Shown here: positions 36,301 to 49,584 of the stretch, one piece after another
Numbering within the stretch: position 1 is the stretch's first letter
Layout: the number at the start of each line of letters is the position of its first letter
Assembly (NCBI RefSeq): GCF_000150275.1
Contig: NW_002060945.1
Span: 1,039,190-1,103,189, forward strand
Reading direction: 5' to 3'
Length of the DNA stretch: 64,000 bases
From: Trichoplax adhaerens
Taxonomy: Eukaryota; Placozoa; Uniplacotomia; Trichoplacea; Trichoplacidae
The notes under the pieces: model-generated
What the model was told of the DNA's origin: nothing
The model's input: only the letters and a program-made list of their open reading frames with translations
The model's database searches: none
Position numbers and translations under genes: made by a program

Positions 36301-39198
36301 ACTAAGTTCTCACTGTCATTTCTGACTCCATCACTTTGATACCAACTCCTAACACTCTTATTGGCTGATGTTAGAAATGAAACAGCGTACAGTACAGTTA
36401 GTGTAAGTATTGTGTCCTGTACAACGTGATCCTACAGTACTGTATACTGTACAATGTACACTCGATATGACAATTTTTGCATCAATTTGTACAAAATTGT
36501 TCGTAAATGCATCATTTTAATATGTACGGATAGCTCTTGACTTAGTGGTTAACTTACTACCATAAGAGACCTAAGTGTATATATAGTTAGTTAGTTTTTG
36601 CGATGAAAACCGATCTCTGATAGGTCTATCAAATGGTAATACTATCTGTTAAATGAGCACATTATCGTAAACCGTCAGCAAAGCGACGGGAGTTTGCACT
36701 AGTCTTTCTTTAAAAAGACAGTAAAGCTATAATAGAATGATATATTAGGTTGATAAATGCTCAGGAATGTAACAACTCTTAATCAGTATTTGCTTATTAA
36801 GATCACTGGTTGATGCTTTTCAAAGTGACAAAATACTTTGATACACACTGTACTGTACTGTAAAATACTGTAGTACTCAGGATCATTCAAAAAGTGTCCT
36901 GTACTGTACAGTGAGTTAAAAGTCCCCGTTATTGTTATTATAATCAACACACCTATCCTGGAGGCGCGCCACATGTCAATACAGTCATGTTATTGGTCAA
37001 TTTCCCTCATATGATTTGTAATCTGCAATCTAGAAGAAGGCGGTGTCACCAACAACAATGCCTAGTACTATTCAATTTTCTTGACAGCAGTAATAAAATA
37101 AATAAATAAAATAAAATACTGTATTGTGCTGTATGTGGCGCTTTCTAAAACACGATTAGGATTCAGAACGGTGATCCAATCTCTTCGTCAAAGATCTACA
37201 GCACAGTCAATACTGTTATTACGGAGGGTACAGCCATGAACTACTAGGAATTTTGACCTTGAAATTTCGAGTGGTCCATGGTAATGTCACCTACATAACT
37301 ATGGTTGCTCAAAAGACTGCTAAAACAAAGACTATAGTACTTTTTAATTTGTGTGATTTGAATTAATTATATGGTTTACAAGCTTCGTATAAATGGATGG
37401 TGATGGTTTGTCCGTTAATACTTTAAGGCCAGTTTTGCCCGCGCGTCCAAATTGAACGTCGCTGCCGGACAAACTTTGTACCAACTATGCAACGAATGCA
37501 GTAGCAATGCTGCTCTTGTTTACTGATGTACTGATCGTGTAAGATATATCACATAAAACAGAAAGCGTGGCAGTATGACAGCAAATTAGAATGTGTTACA
37601 TTTACAGCCTAGATTAAAAAGACCAAAGTACAGTCTGTACAGTCTATAACTGAACATCAATCATGACATAGTTGTGAAAAAATTACAAGAATTAATACCA
37701 CCCATATTGATAACGGATAGTCCACTACTAATGTGATACCGAGGTGCATAAGCGTGCAAGTCTACCAGCATCCAGCTAACTGCTTACTGATGATGCAATT
37801 CAATTTGATTTCTGTGATACAGATTTTCTTAACATATGTGGAGGGAGTGCCATTATTAAATTAGTTTACTCTTTTTAGTCTAATAGCAGCGAAGCACGGC
37901 TGTACAGCACGTTACGATAAGTTTATACGAGTATTTATATACTGTACTTAGATCAACGGCTGTCTTTGACTATTTTGTACCGTATTTGTTTAGTCATTGG
38001 AAGTATCCCTTATTCTAGGCACGGCACGGCTATTATGTCTATCGGTAAACTATTCTGTAGCCGGAAGTGTGTCCATGCCTACAGTACTGTATTTAGGAAT
38101 CTCGAAAATCCTAGGATACTTCTGTCTACCGTACACCTTGCCTAACGTATATCATAACGTTACGAGATGTAAGTCTAACAGCGACACAGCAAGACACGAT
38201 CATGATCGTTAATCATCAACGAGTAAGACAATCATAAACAAACAAAAGATGAGCTGCATGCCCGATCCTACAGTACACTTCTAGTACTATACCACCTAAA
38301 ACTTTATAACTAATGTGCTATAAAATTGAAGTTATGACAGAAACATTTTTTCGACCTTTATCAGGCCGAATATAAAATATCGATTCACGAGTGACCCAAT
38401 TCGAAACATAAAGTCACAGTGTAGGCCTACATGTAGCATTGTGATTTCGTAGAATTTTAACCTTTAGCTTAACAGAGTGGCCATTAAATCCTGTCATTTC
38501 CCTAGGGTATGTTTCAATCTAGTGATCATTGTACTGCATTACAGTCTGAAAATAAGACTTTGAAATATTTGAATTTATAGTGGTAGATTGCTTCATCGAC
38601 TTTTTTTTCAGATATGCAGTATAGAACAGGTTGATTAAATAAGAGTGTATCATGTACTGTATATATACCTTATATCACTTTCTATAATTAATTCATGTTT
38701 TTTCATAAGGAAACGAAAGACAATTCGATTAAAACAGTGAAACAAGTTCTGACTTGAAACTGCTGATAACTGTTTTACAGTATGGTGACATCGCAATGCC
38801 AGTGTTAACCGTATTAAAATTGGCCCATGATAAGAGTGTATTGAAGATGTCATTTTTTATTTACAGTAACGCGTCAAGCACTTGCAATTTTACATGCTAT
38901 TTCTAGCTATTCCAAAGTAGTAAGATACAAAATGAATCGTAAACTTACCTAAGATCACTTCTTCATCATCCACTAAAACATCCGCAACGTGATCGTTTTC
39001 GTATAATATTGCCCCCTTTACGTTACGTAATCGCACTTGTGTACAAACGTGTAAAGTGAAATCTGAAGGACTAACAGTTCTATCCGCTTTACTCATATGG
39101 CGTTTCACTATTTCAGAAATTAGCCAATCGATCTTTTGATTGCCCTCTTTACAAGGAATAACGTAAGTATCATTCGAAATTCGAGCTAAGATTTTCAT
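30368..39198 (-). CDS. HAL: Histidine ammonia-lyase (histidase), with distant N-terminal exon
   Basis: HAL deaminates histidine to urocanate, the first step of histidine breakdown, in the cytosol. Core exons 5' to 3' are 34798-34878 (start approximate), 34565-34637, 34256-34322, 34082-34119, 33897-33975, 33648-33694, 33386-33525, 32795-32842, 32621-32672, 32251-32442, 31971-32110, 31772-31837, 31526-31604, 31296-31346, 31167-31202, 30735-30978, 30579-30648 and 30368-30424, about 518 residues in phase. Exon 33386-33525 has [14 protein letters not shown], whose Ala-Ser-Gly forms the MIO cofactor. TYGVNTGFG carries the catalytic Tyr. Others are [37 protein letters not shown] and QEDHVSMGG. Exon 38949-39198 starts with ATG and matches the N-terminal region of vertebrate HAL (an IPC motif, WLISEIVKR, then DVLVDDEEV). 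It ends in phase 1 while the first core exon starts in phase 0, so at least one linker exon in 34879-38948 is missing from this model. Confidence 0.92.
34879..38948 (-). other. Large unresolved interval inside the HAL gene
   Basis: This is intron by the HAL model, far longer than the other introns of the gene. It should hide at least one short linker exon, which I could not identify. Palindrome clusters occur near 36385-36460 and 36840-36915. No independent gene was recognised. Confidence 0.5.
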
Positions 39199-39349
39199 GA
39201 TTTTGATCTCGTCCAAGTACAGAATAAGGAACAAACAACCGCGACGCGAAAACAGTAGCGTAATTGGTCCGTAAATAACTTTTTTTCTCGCGGGCCGCAG
39301 TTCCCAAGTCTGAGTTGTACAGTACATTGTACTGTACAACAATTTGCTT

Positions 39350-39545
39350 TTATTTGTACTTTGAGAATTTCTATCCAAAAGTCTGTATCATGTCTTTCTT
39401 CTTATTGTGACAGTTCTCTGCGATATTGTACAAGAATTTTCTGTTATTTGTACAGTACTTTGAGAATTTCTATCCAAAGTCTGTATCATGTCTTTCTTAT
39501 TATTGTGACAGTTATCTTATTATCGTGACAGTTCTCTGCGATATA
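39350..39545. repeat. Two-copy tandem duplication, unit about 95 bp, upstream of HAL
   Basis: The block ttatttgtac...ctttgagaatttctatcc through tgacagttctctgcgatat occurs twice in succession. The second copy has an extra tacag and a further short repeat of the ttatt(g/c)tgacagtt piece. It lies 150-350 bases 5' of the HAL start codon. Confidence 0.8.
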
Positions 39546-39674
39546 CAGTACTGTACTTTACATTGCCATACAGTACTGGATACTATGCGGCCATCGAGGT
39601 ACAGTACTGTAGTTTGTTTCTTTTTTTCTTGCCTTCTATGCTTGAGGCCGGAGGTTCTTTTTCAATACTTCCAG

Positions 39675-39865
39675 TACTGTACAGTATGTCTAAGATATTT
39701 CAGCCGATAAATTTTAACATCCAAAAACAAATAAATTTCGGAAAGTGAACAAATAATACATCAATCGATTGATGTATAATTTGTGCAGAATAAAGGGATT
39801 CCTTGATTTTGCTTGTTAAAATTTAAAATTTATCGGCTGAAATATCTTAGACATACTGTACTGTA
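39675..39865. repeat. MITE-like palindromic element with 41-base inverted ends
   Basis: Arms 39675-39715 and 39825-39865 are reverse complements with one mismatch; each includes gataaatttt or its complement and tactgtac. A smaller perfect palindrome, acatcaatcgattgatgt (39758-39775), sits at the centre, so the whole element is nearly symmetric. There is no coding capacity. It fits a small non-autonomous DNA transposon. Confidence 0.75.
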
Positions 39866-42800
39866 CTGTACAGTGTACAGTACATACTCTACAGTACAGT
39901 ACTGTAAAATTCACGACACTAGTTATTATATGACATTGAGAGTTCTTTGAAACAATAAACTGTAAACAGTTAAATGTCAATCCATACCGTAACACCAAGT
40001 GATTCTCTTTCATAGCATCGAGAGAATTAATCATTATATTATTTACCGATATCATGGACTAGCAGAAGGGTTTCTTCTAGTAGTCTATGCTAATTTATTG
40101 ATTTATTTTTTTCCCCCTCCCTATAAATTATCCAGTACTGGACTACACAGTTGGATACCATAAGTGAAGTTATCGTATGACAAATTGCAACCATCAAGTG
40201 GTCGCGTCACGTGATCATCATCGCAGGGACAACAGCGGTGGTTTGGGTGGTGGCGTTGAAAAATGGCCTCCATGGAACCGTCAACTTACTCAATTTTTTA
40301 GCTACCTAGTGCTAATATGGACTACTCAATACCATTAAAATAAAACCCTATACAGCATATCTATTGTTAATAAACTTAGCTTCAATCTTAACTAACTGTA
40401 AATTATAATTATCATTATCAAAGTTTCGTTCTTCGTGTCATCTTTCCTTATTCAAATTGGCAAAGCAATATTACATTCGTACATTGTACAGTATTATTAG
40501 CACTGTAATAAGTTCTCGAGCAATTGTAGAGACAGCGTATTAGCAAAGAATAGAACTTTATTAAGACTTATAAGTGCCAATTAATACAGTATGACAGCAA
40601 CACTCATATATAGTCTATCATGGAATATTCTAGAACTTATTAGTAGTTATTATAATATACATAGACTGAGTATTCTAAAAGGTTCTACATGCATATGATG
40701 TTCAAATACGTGCGCATCTATAATTACGAAGTCACTCTACTAATACTACGACATCCCCCTCTTTATCGAACAAGCTGTGCAGTTACAGGTTGTGTGTGCT
40801 AACGCAATCACTCGTATAACAATTAAATCATTATTTTAGTAGGCAAAACGCGAGTTATCAGGTTAGTCTTAAATCTAGAAATTTCAAAGGTACACGAGTA
40901 GTTCTTCCAACCCTGGTAATCTGGCTTTTCGGTTTATAGATACATTCTCTTTCTTAGTTGCTGATATGGGTTCCTTCGATGGGCAATGAGTCCAAATAGG
41001 CAGTATTTCATGTGCTATCGTGTGTTGTATTTGTGATTGATTAAATTTGGCTGGTGTATCACAAATGCTATCTTGTAATGCTATCTTGTACTCTACTAAT
41101 ACTATGACAAGCACAATGAGTAATAGGCTGAATTAAAAATTGCTTGCTAGTAATTGAGACAGCCAAAACAATCGATATAGATGATTGTCATTGCTATACA
41201 CACTGTAGCGTTTTCTTTATCAATATACGAATACTTTCCGGTACATTAGATAGAACAAATCCGATATAACAAGCATGAACGTGAATTAATTATATGAGTA
41301 TGTATAATTTAATGGGAATCAAACTAGTTAACGCAGTTAGTAAATTATCCTAGATGATGACATACAGCACTAGTTCTTAATGTAGGCCTTAAGTGGGTCC
41401 ACTTACAGACTTTGACCAATAATCCAGTATAAATGTATCATTTCGGTAAGTAGTGACTAGCGAGTACAATGCAGTACTTTTACGCGTTTATAGACAGTAT
41501 TTGCTACTACATTAGATTTCCGATAATGACTGTACTATACACCCAGTATACAGTACGTACAGTATGTTCGTAAATTTATACTTATTACGTACAATATATA
41601 CAGATTAATTAACTATATATATAATTATTTACAATATATAGTGACTAGCGAGTACAATACTTTCACGCGTTTATAGCTAGTACTTGCTACTATATTAAGT
41701 TTCCGATATTGACTGTACTGTACGTGCACTAGACTCTATTCGTAAATTTATATTTATTACGTATATATACAGATTAATTAATTATACTGTATATTTATTT
41801 ACAATATTTAGTGACTAGCGAGTACAATACTTTCATGCGTTTACAGCTAGTACTTGCTACTATATTGGGTTTCCGATATTGACTAGACGTGCACTAGACT
41901 GTATTCGTAAATTTATACTTATTACGTATACAGTATACAGATTCATTAATACTAGTACAAACTCCAGTCACTATGCTGACGGATTACGTTATTATGATAT
42001 TCCAAACTCCCATCGCTTTGCTGACGAACTATGTTCTTATAATATTATACTTCTAGAATATTATTTTACAATAATACTTTAAACGTGACTCGGTCTTGCG
42101 TCGCTACGCTGACGGATTACGTTGTTATAATATTACAAACTCCCGTAGCTTTACTGACGGATTATGTTCTTATAGTCTTATACTTCTAGAATATTATTTT
42201 ACAATAATACTTCAGACGTGACTCGGCCTTGTCCTCAATAACTATACTAATCCATGATGGTTATTTGACGGATTCCGGTAATACTCTTATATACGTTAAC
42301 GTTACAAAATATATTACAGTTACTATTCAGGAATTTGATTTTACCAAATTTTATTGACATCCATTCACTATCTTCCACTGTATAGTAGAAACCAAATCAT
42401 ACGCAAAGCCATGCTAATAGTCTATGCATTACAAAAATTTCATAGCGTTGGAACTAAAGTTCTGTAAAAATGTTTATTACTAAAAATTTCAAACTTGTAA
42501 ATCAGCATTATTACAATACTTCTACACTGCTGCAATTGATGATAATTTCAGTATACGAATTAAATAAACCCTTTATACAAATGACAATGTTTCCTAAAAA
42601 TGACAATCTCGACATGCTTAAGTGCACGCAGGTTGTGGTAATTACATTCAAGCTTTACATACATCAAGGAATACTTTAAAACAGGATTAGACAATTCTAA
42701 TCATTCTATATACAAAATACTGTATATACGTATATGTATGATAAGAGTTTGCAAGCCTTTGTAAAGTGACGTTTTTTTCTCTTAAATTACCTAAATCTGG

Positions 42801-42879
42801 TAAGGTGATAGGACCAAGAATATTTATTACTGCTCTGTTTCATTCCTATAGGTATTTCGATTTTCATCCTTTATATTAT
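39866..42879. other. Intergenic region between HAL and C9orf85
   Basis: It holds tandem arrays at 41453-42231. A minus-strand open frame at 40884-41114 ends in KARLPGLEELLVYL but lacks an ATG, and no partner exons were found. No other gene was recognised. Confidence 0.4.
41453..42231. repeat. Two adjacent tandem repeat arrays
   Basis: The first array has gtgactagcgagtacaat at 41453, 41641 and 41811, giving units of about 188 and 170 bases that include cgcgtttata or variants and tttgctac or ttgctacta. The second array has ctgacggattacgtt near 41977 and 42109, units of about 132 bases. Each of its units contains a diverged half-unit beginning aactccc. Neither has a plausible coding frame. Confidence 0.75.
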
Positions 42880-44027
42880 TTAGTCGCTATCGTCGTCATA
42901 ATTCGTATGATGTTCTTCCGTATTACTTGTATTAGTATCATCATCATCATCAGGCTTTTCTGTTTTTTTCGTCATATGTCTTAACAATGCTCCTACAATA
43001 ACATAGAACTTAATAAGTAACCTCTAATATCGATTAAAATCAATAACACTTTACTTCGTTTTCGTTCTGATAATTCGTTCAATTCTCTTTCAAAAGCAGC
43101 GTCTTCAGACTGTTGCTGTGATTTGGTTAGGAGAGGTCTGCGGGCACCATTGCGATAAACATTACATCAGTTCTTATATAGCAGAGATTATAAACTACGA
43201 AATTCTTATAATTAATATTAGTCATTTTCTAAGTACACTAGTGCAGTATCATTTTCATTCAGTAAACTTACTTATCCATATTTTCAAATTTCTTGCCACA
43301 TTTGGCACAATAACCGTGTGTAGTTGAGCAATTAGAACAAATTACATAATAACTTTGCATTATGTTTCGTTCCAAGCATTTAACACTATCAACCAGTAAA
43401 TTGGTTAGAGTTAGTCATTCCATATACAATACAAATACAGTAGCTAAATATCTTGTCACTTGTTAAACATCCAATCATTAGAAAGCCTACAGGCTAGCCA
43501 CCGAATGATAGAAGTTTCAATTAACTAACAGTGATTTGTAACGCAAATTGAGTAAGGTAAAATTACGCTGTCTTTACTTTAAAGATCAATTACATTATGG
43601 CATGATATTTTACGATCGCTTACCATTTACCCGGTTGAGTTAAGGGTTTATATTTCTTATATCGAATTTTCCATTCGATGACGTCTTTGCAACGACTGCA
43701 AACACCCTGTATCTGTGTCTCCATAATCTGCTTGGTCTTTCGTGATGTATCATGTAATGTCGGATTAAAAGCCCGAGTATTTTTATATTTCTGGCCTATG
43801 ATGTTTCATGTTTATCATCGTTAAATCTTATAGTGAATACTACGTATCCCACAGAGGTATAAAAACAGCTACTTTGTTACTCGATATAGTGCAGAACTTC
43901 AATCCATAGCTCTACGATCTGTTGCAGAGTCCGAACTCAAAATTACATGCACATGCTATGCTAATAACCACTGTAAAAATGGATACAAACAGCTTATGTT
44001 ACCTTTTTTCTTGTGTCCCGAATTCAT
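42880..44027 (-). CDS. C9orf85: C9orf85-like zinc-binding CxxC protein
   Basis: Exons 5' to 3' are 44003-44027, 43624-43795, 43272-43385, 43055-43137 and 42880-42992. They sum to 507 bases, 168 residues plus stop, in perfect phase. Four CxxC pairs are visible: CSRC, CVKC, CSNC and CAKC. The sequence around the first (GVCSRCKDVIEWKIRYKKYKP) closely follows human C9orf85, as does the start MNSGHKKKGQKYKNT. The pairs suggest two zinc knuckles in the middle. The C-terminal third is charged and ends in an acidic Asp/Glu-rich tail. The family has no established function that I can name. The gene is head to head with SHLD2, the two start codons being 392 bases apart. Confidence 0.9.
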
Positions 44028-44419
44028 CCTGAATAAATTCTACTTTACGTCTTGTGTTACTTATTTCCTCGGAAATATTACTTTGCCAAGTAGGTAAATT
44101 GCACTAGCATCAAGATTGCAAAAGATAGGCAGATGGTATGAGTGTCTTCTAGACTAAGGATGGCAGTTATCTATTTTCACTCCAGATATTCATAGTATAG
44201 TACAGTATGGAGGATGTTGCCTGTTAGAGTACTTCTAGTAACTCCATATAGCCACTCACTAGCAGGATGTATAATACTATACTGTTCGATAACACAGTAC
44301 ATGTGTTATACCGTATCCTATAATTGAGCCTTTTCTACTGACATTGTACAGTACAGTAGTGCACAAGGTGGAGCTGAAGATGTCCCATCGTCAGGATTAC
44401 CTGTTGTAAACAACGATTG
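44028..44419. promoter_or_regulatory. Divergent promoter region of C9orf85 and SHLD2
   Basis: Only 392 bases separate two opposite start codons, so both promoters must lie here or overlap the first exons. It contains tagtacagtatgg near 44200 and tgtacagtacagta near 44345, copies of the dispersed palindrome. No TATA box in a convincing place was seen. Confidence 0.5.
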
Positions 44420-47400
44420 ATGGAGGAAATACCAACTATTCTCATCTTCTGTAACCCTCCATCGATTAATAATAAGCATTTATCCCATCAGACTGACCAC
44501 CAAAGTAAAAAGAGAAAGTTAAATCCAGCGAGCATTCAATGGAGAAGGAAATTATATCGCCATCCGTGCAAACCAATGCAACCATCGACGAGTGCTTGTC
44601 AACATGATGATAAAGATCGAAGCAGCAATAATAGTGGCCCGTCTACATTTGAATATATTAATACTGTTATAGATCATGGCAGCAATTTACAAAAGGAATT
44701 TGATCGATTGATGAGAGATAGCCAAGCGATAATGCCTGGTATTAGTAGTCAATCTGGCTTTCAAGATACCGATCAGATCCTATGTAGTGATAGTAATAGT
44801 CACGATTTCGACTACCATACTAGCTGGAATGACAGCCTTCCCATCGACAATTTCAACTCAATACCAGATAGTTGCGAAATAGAAGAGTTTACCAGTAGCA
44901 CTTATAGTAGTTGTGATAGTGTCAAGACTTGCGATAGTATCTCATCAGATGATCATTGTAATGAAAATCAGCTATTGGCAAACAAAACAGAAAATCCGAT
45001 CGCTAGTGATCAAGCTGCAGAGACCTCATCAGGTAATTCTAGAGGTACACACGTACGCTGCATCAGGACAGCTACAGTTGTCTATTTTCATCTATCAAAT
45101 ACGATCCAGGCCATTGCTTCATCATACAATGATAAAACGAGATTTGCATAGTCACATTTTGCTTACTCTGCAGTATACGCGTACACATACTACCATTATC
45201 AATCTACTCTACCAAAATGCTATACATAGCAATCCGATAGCCTCCTTTGTAATGTATTTCTATCTACAAGTCAGATGGATCATATTACAAACAAGTTCTT
45301 GCCCACAAGATGTACAAAATAAATATCAATCTAATTAACTAAGCTCGCAATTCTTCATGCAGTTTCACTATCTAAGAAGTATCTTCAAGCATTGCAGTAT
45401 ATAACTGATAGCTCACGCGCATGTATTCATATGTTTTGGTGATAGATAAGCTTCACCAACCGACAAGAAATCAAGATTCGCAAGAACTTTTACCTAATTT
45501 CAAGGTATGAAATTTTAATCAAATTAAAAGCAAGAATGTAACACTAGCACAATACTGTAAATGTTGATTTGAAGTAGTAACTACTACATCAAGTTAAAAA
45601 TTGTAATAAAATCTTAGAATGTATTATTCAATTTCACACTATTACTTTACCTTATATTCAATCGTGCAGTATTGTATATTATCAACCCATGTATATCTTT
45701 ATAGTATATGTTATACGGTATTACTATTAGGGTGTGCTTCTTTCATATAGTAACAAAAGACAACGATTATTTATATACTTCCTATATCACTTCTAAATCT
45801 ATCTAAATTTCTCCTGCAGATTTCCAAGATTGCCAATTGTACCCAAAAGTCTCAATTAGTCAATTTACTGGTAGTAGCACTTCAAGGTGATTGAACAATT
45901 AATGTAATTAACCTCAAGTAACATGAAACTTTCTTCTTTCTAGTATAAAAACAAATTACTTTAATAAATACCTTATTTGCAATCCTTTAATTGTCAAATT
46001 TTAGTGAATCCAGCTCACGAAATTCAAACTAAATCAGGCAAAAATGTAAGTTTAAGCAATACACCAAGCTTGCTTTTACAGTTAATGTATTAGCTACATA
46101 AATAAAATGCTAATTTTAGGCAGGACAGATGATTTTAATTGGATCTATGCTAGTTGGTGACCCAACTCAGAGTTATTTTAAGGTGAAAAAATAATGCCGT
46201 TAATGCAATATAGCAATTATAATAACTATGACTGCTAAGATTCAAACTTCCTAGGCTTCTTTCTACACTTAGATTACACTCTGGAGACAAAATACTGCAT
46301 GGCTTGAAAGGATAAGCCTCGGAGATATTCTATTACTTGCAGGTTTAGGATCATATTTCATATCGTAGATGGATAATAAAAACTTTATGTCAAAATCTAT
46401 TTTTTTCGAACCTTTTGTGATTATAAATACGAGAAAAAAATAACAGTCGTCTATACTTGCAATTAATACGGATATCTTTTACATATCCTCACTTGATGTA
46501 ATACTTCAACCCCTAGATTTAGAAGTCGACGAGTGGCGTGGAAAATATTTTGCTCAAAGTATTCATTCTTCCTGGGTAGTTAACCTTCATAAATGTAGAG
46601 ATATAACTGGTAAAAGAGGTTAGCTATCAATTTCTCTAATATAAATATTATAAGCTAAAATATCAGTGCTCTTCAGGATAGTACAAACCATTTTTAATAC
46701 AAATCCTCATATATATCGTAAATTCCTTTTTCCAATACTTAGTTAGACATTATATTCCATCAAAAACCATGGATGATGTTTACACATGGGCATCGAATTA
46801 CTTGCCACATATATATAATACAAATGATCAATCAACCTTGCAAGTACAAAGCAAAGGTAATTCACCCTCGTCACTATAGCTATATATGTGTTTCATCTAG
46901 TAATTCTAGTAATATCGTCTACCTGATGTTTTGATATTCAAGGAGAGGTTCAATTTGTTACTTACAAGAGCTTAACTCAGGACGTTGTAGTTCATTTCAA
47001 GGCCAAGTTGCTATCGATCAAATGCTATACTAGTAAATAAATAAAAGCACTATTTCTACACGTAATGTAAAAATTAACTCGCTCTTTCTTACCAGTTGTT
47101 TTATCTTGTATTAATAATGCACTCTAGTTGGAAATGTTACCTATCAGTATGAAACTAAGCGCCTCCCAAAAATGGTTGCTAGTAAGTTGAAAATAGTAAT
47201 AACAGTTCAAATTTTAATTTCGCTCATATTTTCATTCTCTATTTTAGCATTAGCGGAATCATCTGTACAAAAAATTAAACTACAACTGTAAGTGAACGAT
47301 CTTAAGAAATGTTTATGGTGAATATAAATATATCACTTCATATATAACTGTATTGCAGTTGGGGCAGACAGGCTAGATGGTTCTCAGAATTAAGAGCTAA

Positions 47401-49302
47401 TATCAATCGAGTTTGGAAGTGGTCCTTTCTACATGTTCACTATGATGAGGTTACAGGTAAACCCTCCGTAGACTATTACTTTAGGATACAATTTTGCGTA
47501 TGATCATATGAACTGGAGGTTTTAAACTGCTGTTGATTATATTACCATTCTTACCATCTTATGTATCCCTTAACTAGATAACTACGTACTTAATACAACT
47601 CCAATATCTGAAAAATCTTTATTAGATGATAAGTCTTCCGAAGCAGTAGATATTAATCGAGTATGTTTCGTTGACCATATTACAAATTTACTATTACCAG
47701 TCTAATTTATTTCTTTAATATCTGTTTTAGAAATGTGATAATTACGGGCTGGAATTACAGAGCATTAAACAAATGTTATCAATATCACTACAATGTACAA
47801 TAAAACATTGATATATGTTAATTTATTACGCTTGCTATTTTTTTGAGAAATTTTTTTATGATAATATATCAAATTCTACATGACTACATGCATTCATTCC
47901 ATCTATCCGTTTATTTTATGATGCAGCTGTCATTATTTTATCTGCTAATATCAAACTACTCAGGTAATAATATTGTCATTATTTAAATAAATATGAGTAC
48001 TAGCTTACGTTGTATTCTATATATGTTCGCTATAACCTAACTTTATTGTGAATTAATATCGCAGGTTTCAAAATAAAAGTGGAAGATATCGTAATATTTC
48101 ACTCGAAACAAAAGCTTCGTATGAAGACTTGGTATACGCACTTATAGATTAATAAATTAATCTGCAACTATTTCTCGTTTCCCCTCCTAATCCATACTAA
48201 ACTCGTCATTAGAGTAAGCAAATGGCAAACTTCACTTACGTGGGATGTTCACTATGCTCGAAAATGCTACCACAAGTAATGCTTCAGGAGGGATAATCTT
48301 TTTTAATTAAATTATAATTATCAAGGCGATGTATTACATTACTGCCAATTTCAAATATACTTTCTTTAGGATAAGAATGAAGTATATAAACAATGTACGC
48401 AATGTATCCGTGAAGAGCAGGGTATACAATAAACTAATTTATTAATAATATATTAAGCTACTCCTGTAATATTAAATGTTTCTATAATAATCATTATATT
48501 TATAGCCTTTATCCCTGCAACCATAACTCGGTGCTACCGGTAACGCTAACTTGCACTAAATTATTGATTTGCGTTTTAACAATTATCTCTTCATAAACTA
48601 TATCCAATACTGCATTAGCATACATTTAAAAGTAATATCAGTAGTGCATTGTATATTTAATTTTTATATTTTTATTTAATAATTGTCCTAGAGATTTATT
48701 GTAATCATAATATACGTAATTCTTTGTTTGATCCATATATCTAGGCCGATAACTATAGTCTTAACAGACGGCCAACAAGATGTTAGTATAACGGCATCAA
48801 ATGAAGCAATCGTCAAGGTAAAAAATGTAAAATCATTTCTTTATAACAAAAGAGTTCAATCGCGTTTAGTACCATTACATCAGTGTATGTTATATAAATT
48901 TATCCTATCTTTATAATAATTTTATTCCGAAAATTTAGTTATTCTTGAATGTCCCAGCAAATTCCTTAACCAAACGGCTTCATCCGGAATCAAATATAAC
49001 GGTATGGCTATAGTAATTTTATATTATGATGTACGAGTATACAATCGTATTTGCGGTTAAATAATATAAACTTCGTACCTTACTATGTAAAGATTAAAAA
49101 GTTATAATTTTGCTTATGTAACGCCTTTTAATTACATAATCTTATACACTTTTAGTATGCAGAGGTAATTGCTGATCTTTGTCGACATATGGTGAAATCA
49201 TGCAACTCGATGAAATTTCGCATTAATTGCACTGTTACTCAAGATGATAATGGCTTTATAGTTTCACGGCGATACGAACTACATGACGTTATATCACATT
49301 AG
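44420..49302 (+). CDS. SHLD2: Shieldin complex subunit 2 homologue
   Basis: In vertebrates SHLD2 (FAM35A) is the ssDNA-binding part of shieldin, which acts with REV7 and 53BP1 to limit end resection at double-strand breaks. The model has 22 exons: 44420-45032, 45446-45504, 45820-45886, 46005-46045, 46120-46182, 46273-46342, 46517-46609, 46743-46856, 46943-47032, 47128-47181, 47248-47287, 47359-47456, 47578-47660, 47731-47794, 47927-47963, 48065-48131, 48213-48275, 48370-48421, 48506-48539, 48745-48817, 48939-49001 and 49156-49302. They sum to 2085 bases, 694 residues, in perfect phase (human about 900). The N-terminus has a short hydrophobic motif (PTILIFCNPP) like the REV7-binding start, then a low-complexity linker with a basic KKRKLNP. 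OB-fold segments follow: TLWRQNTAWLERISLGDILLL, DEWRGKYFAQS and ILWG-like LWGRQARW. A zinc ribbon (VGCSLC, then QCTQC) and FLNVPANSLTKRL precede the end. Confidence 0.85.
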
Positions 49303-49584
49303 TAACTTTATAATTCTTAATGTAACTAGCAATAACTAACATATACATTTAATAGTATAATGAATCCGAGTACTTAACCATCTATTACTGAAATTATTAT
49401 AATGTTATACACTGTATAAACGATATTCAACAGTATGCAAATCAAAATATATATACAAGAGTCTCATTATTAAAATGCGACTAAATTTCGTGTATAGTAA
49501 CCAAATTATTTTGTATATAGTAACCAAAGTAATTTACAATGCTTTCGATCCAATGGCTAGAATATATAAGCAATAAAAAATTCA

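Noticed and set aside
38650-38853. Minus-strand frame inside the HAL gap, tested as the missing linker exon
   Set aside because: No acceptor and donor in the required phase and no resemblance to the HAL linker.
40884-41114. Minus-strand 76-codon frame ending in KARLPGLEELLVYL
   Set aside because: It begins at GTG, has no ATG and no partner exons in phase were found; nothing recognisable, so no gene is called.
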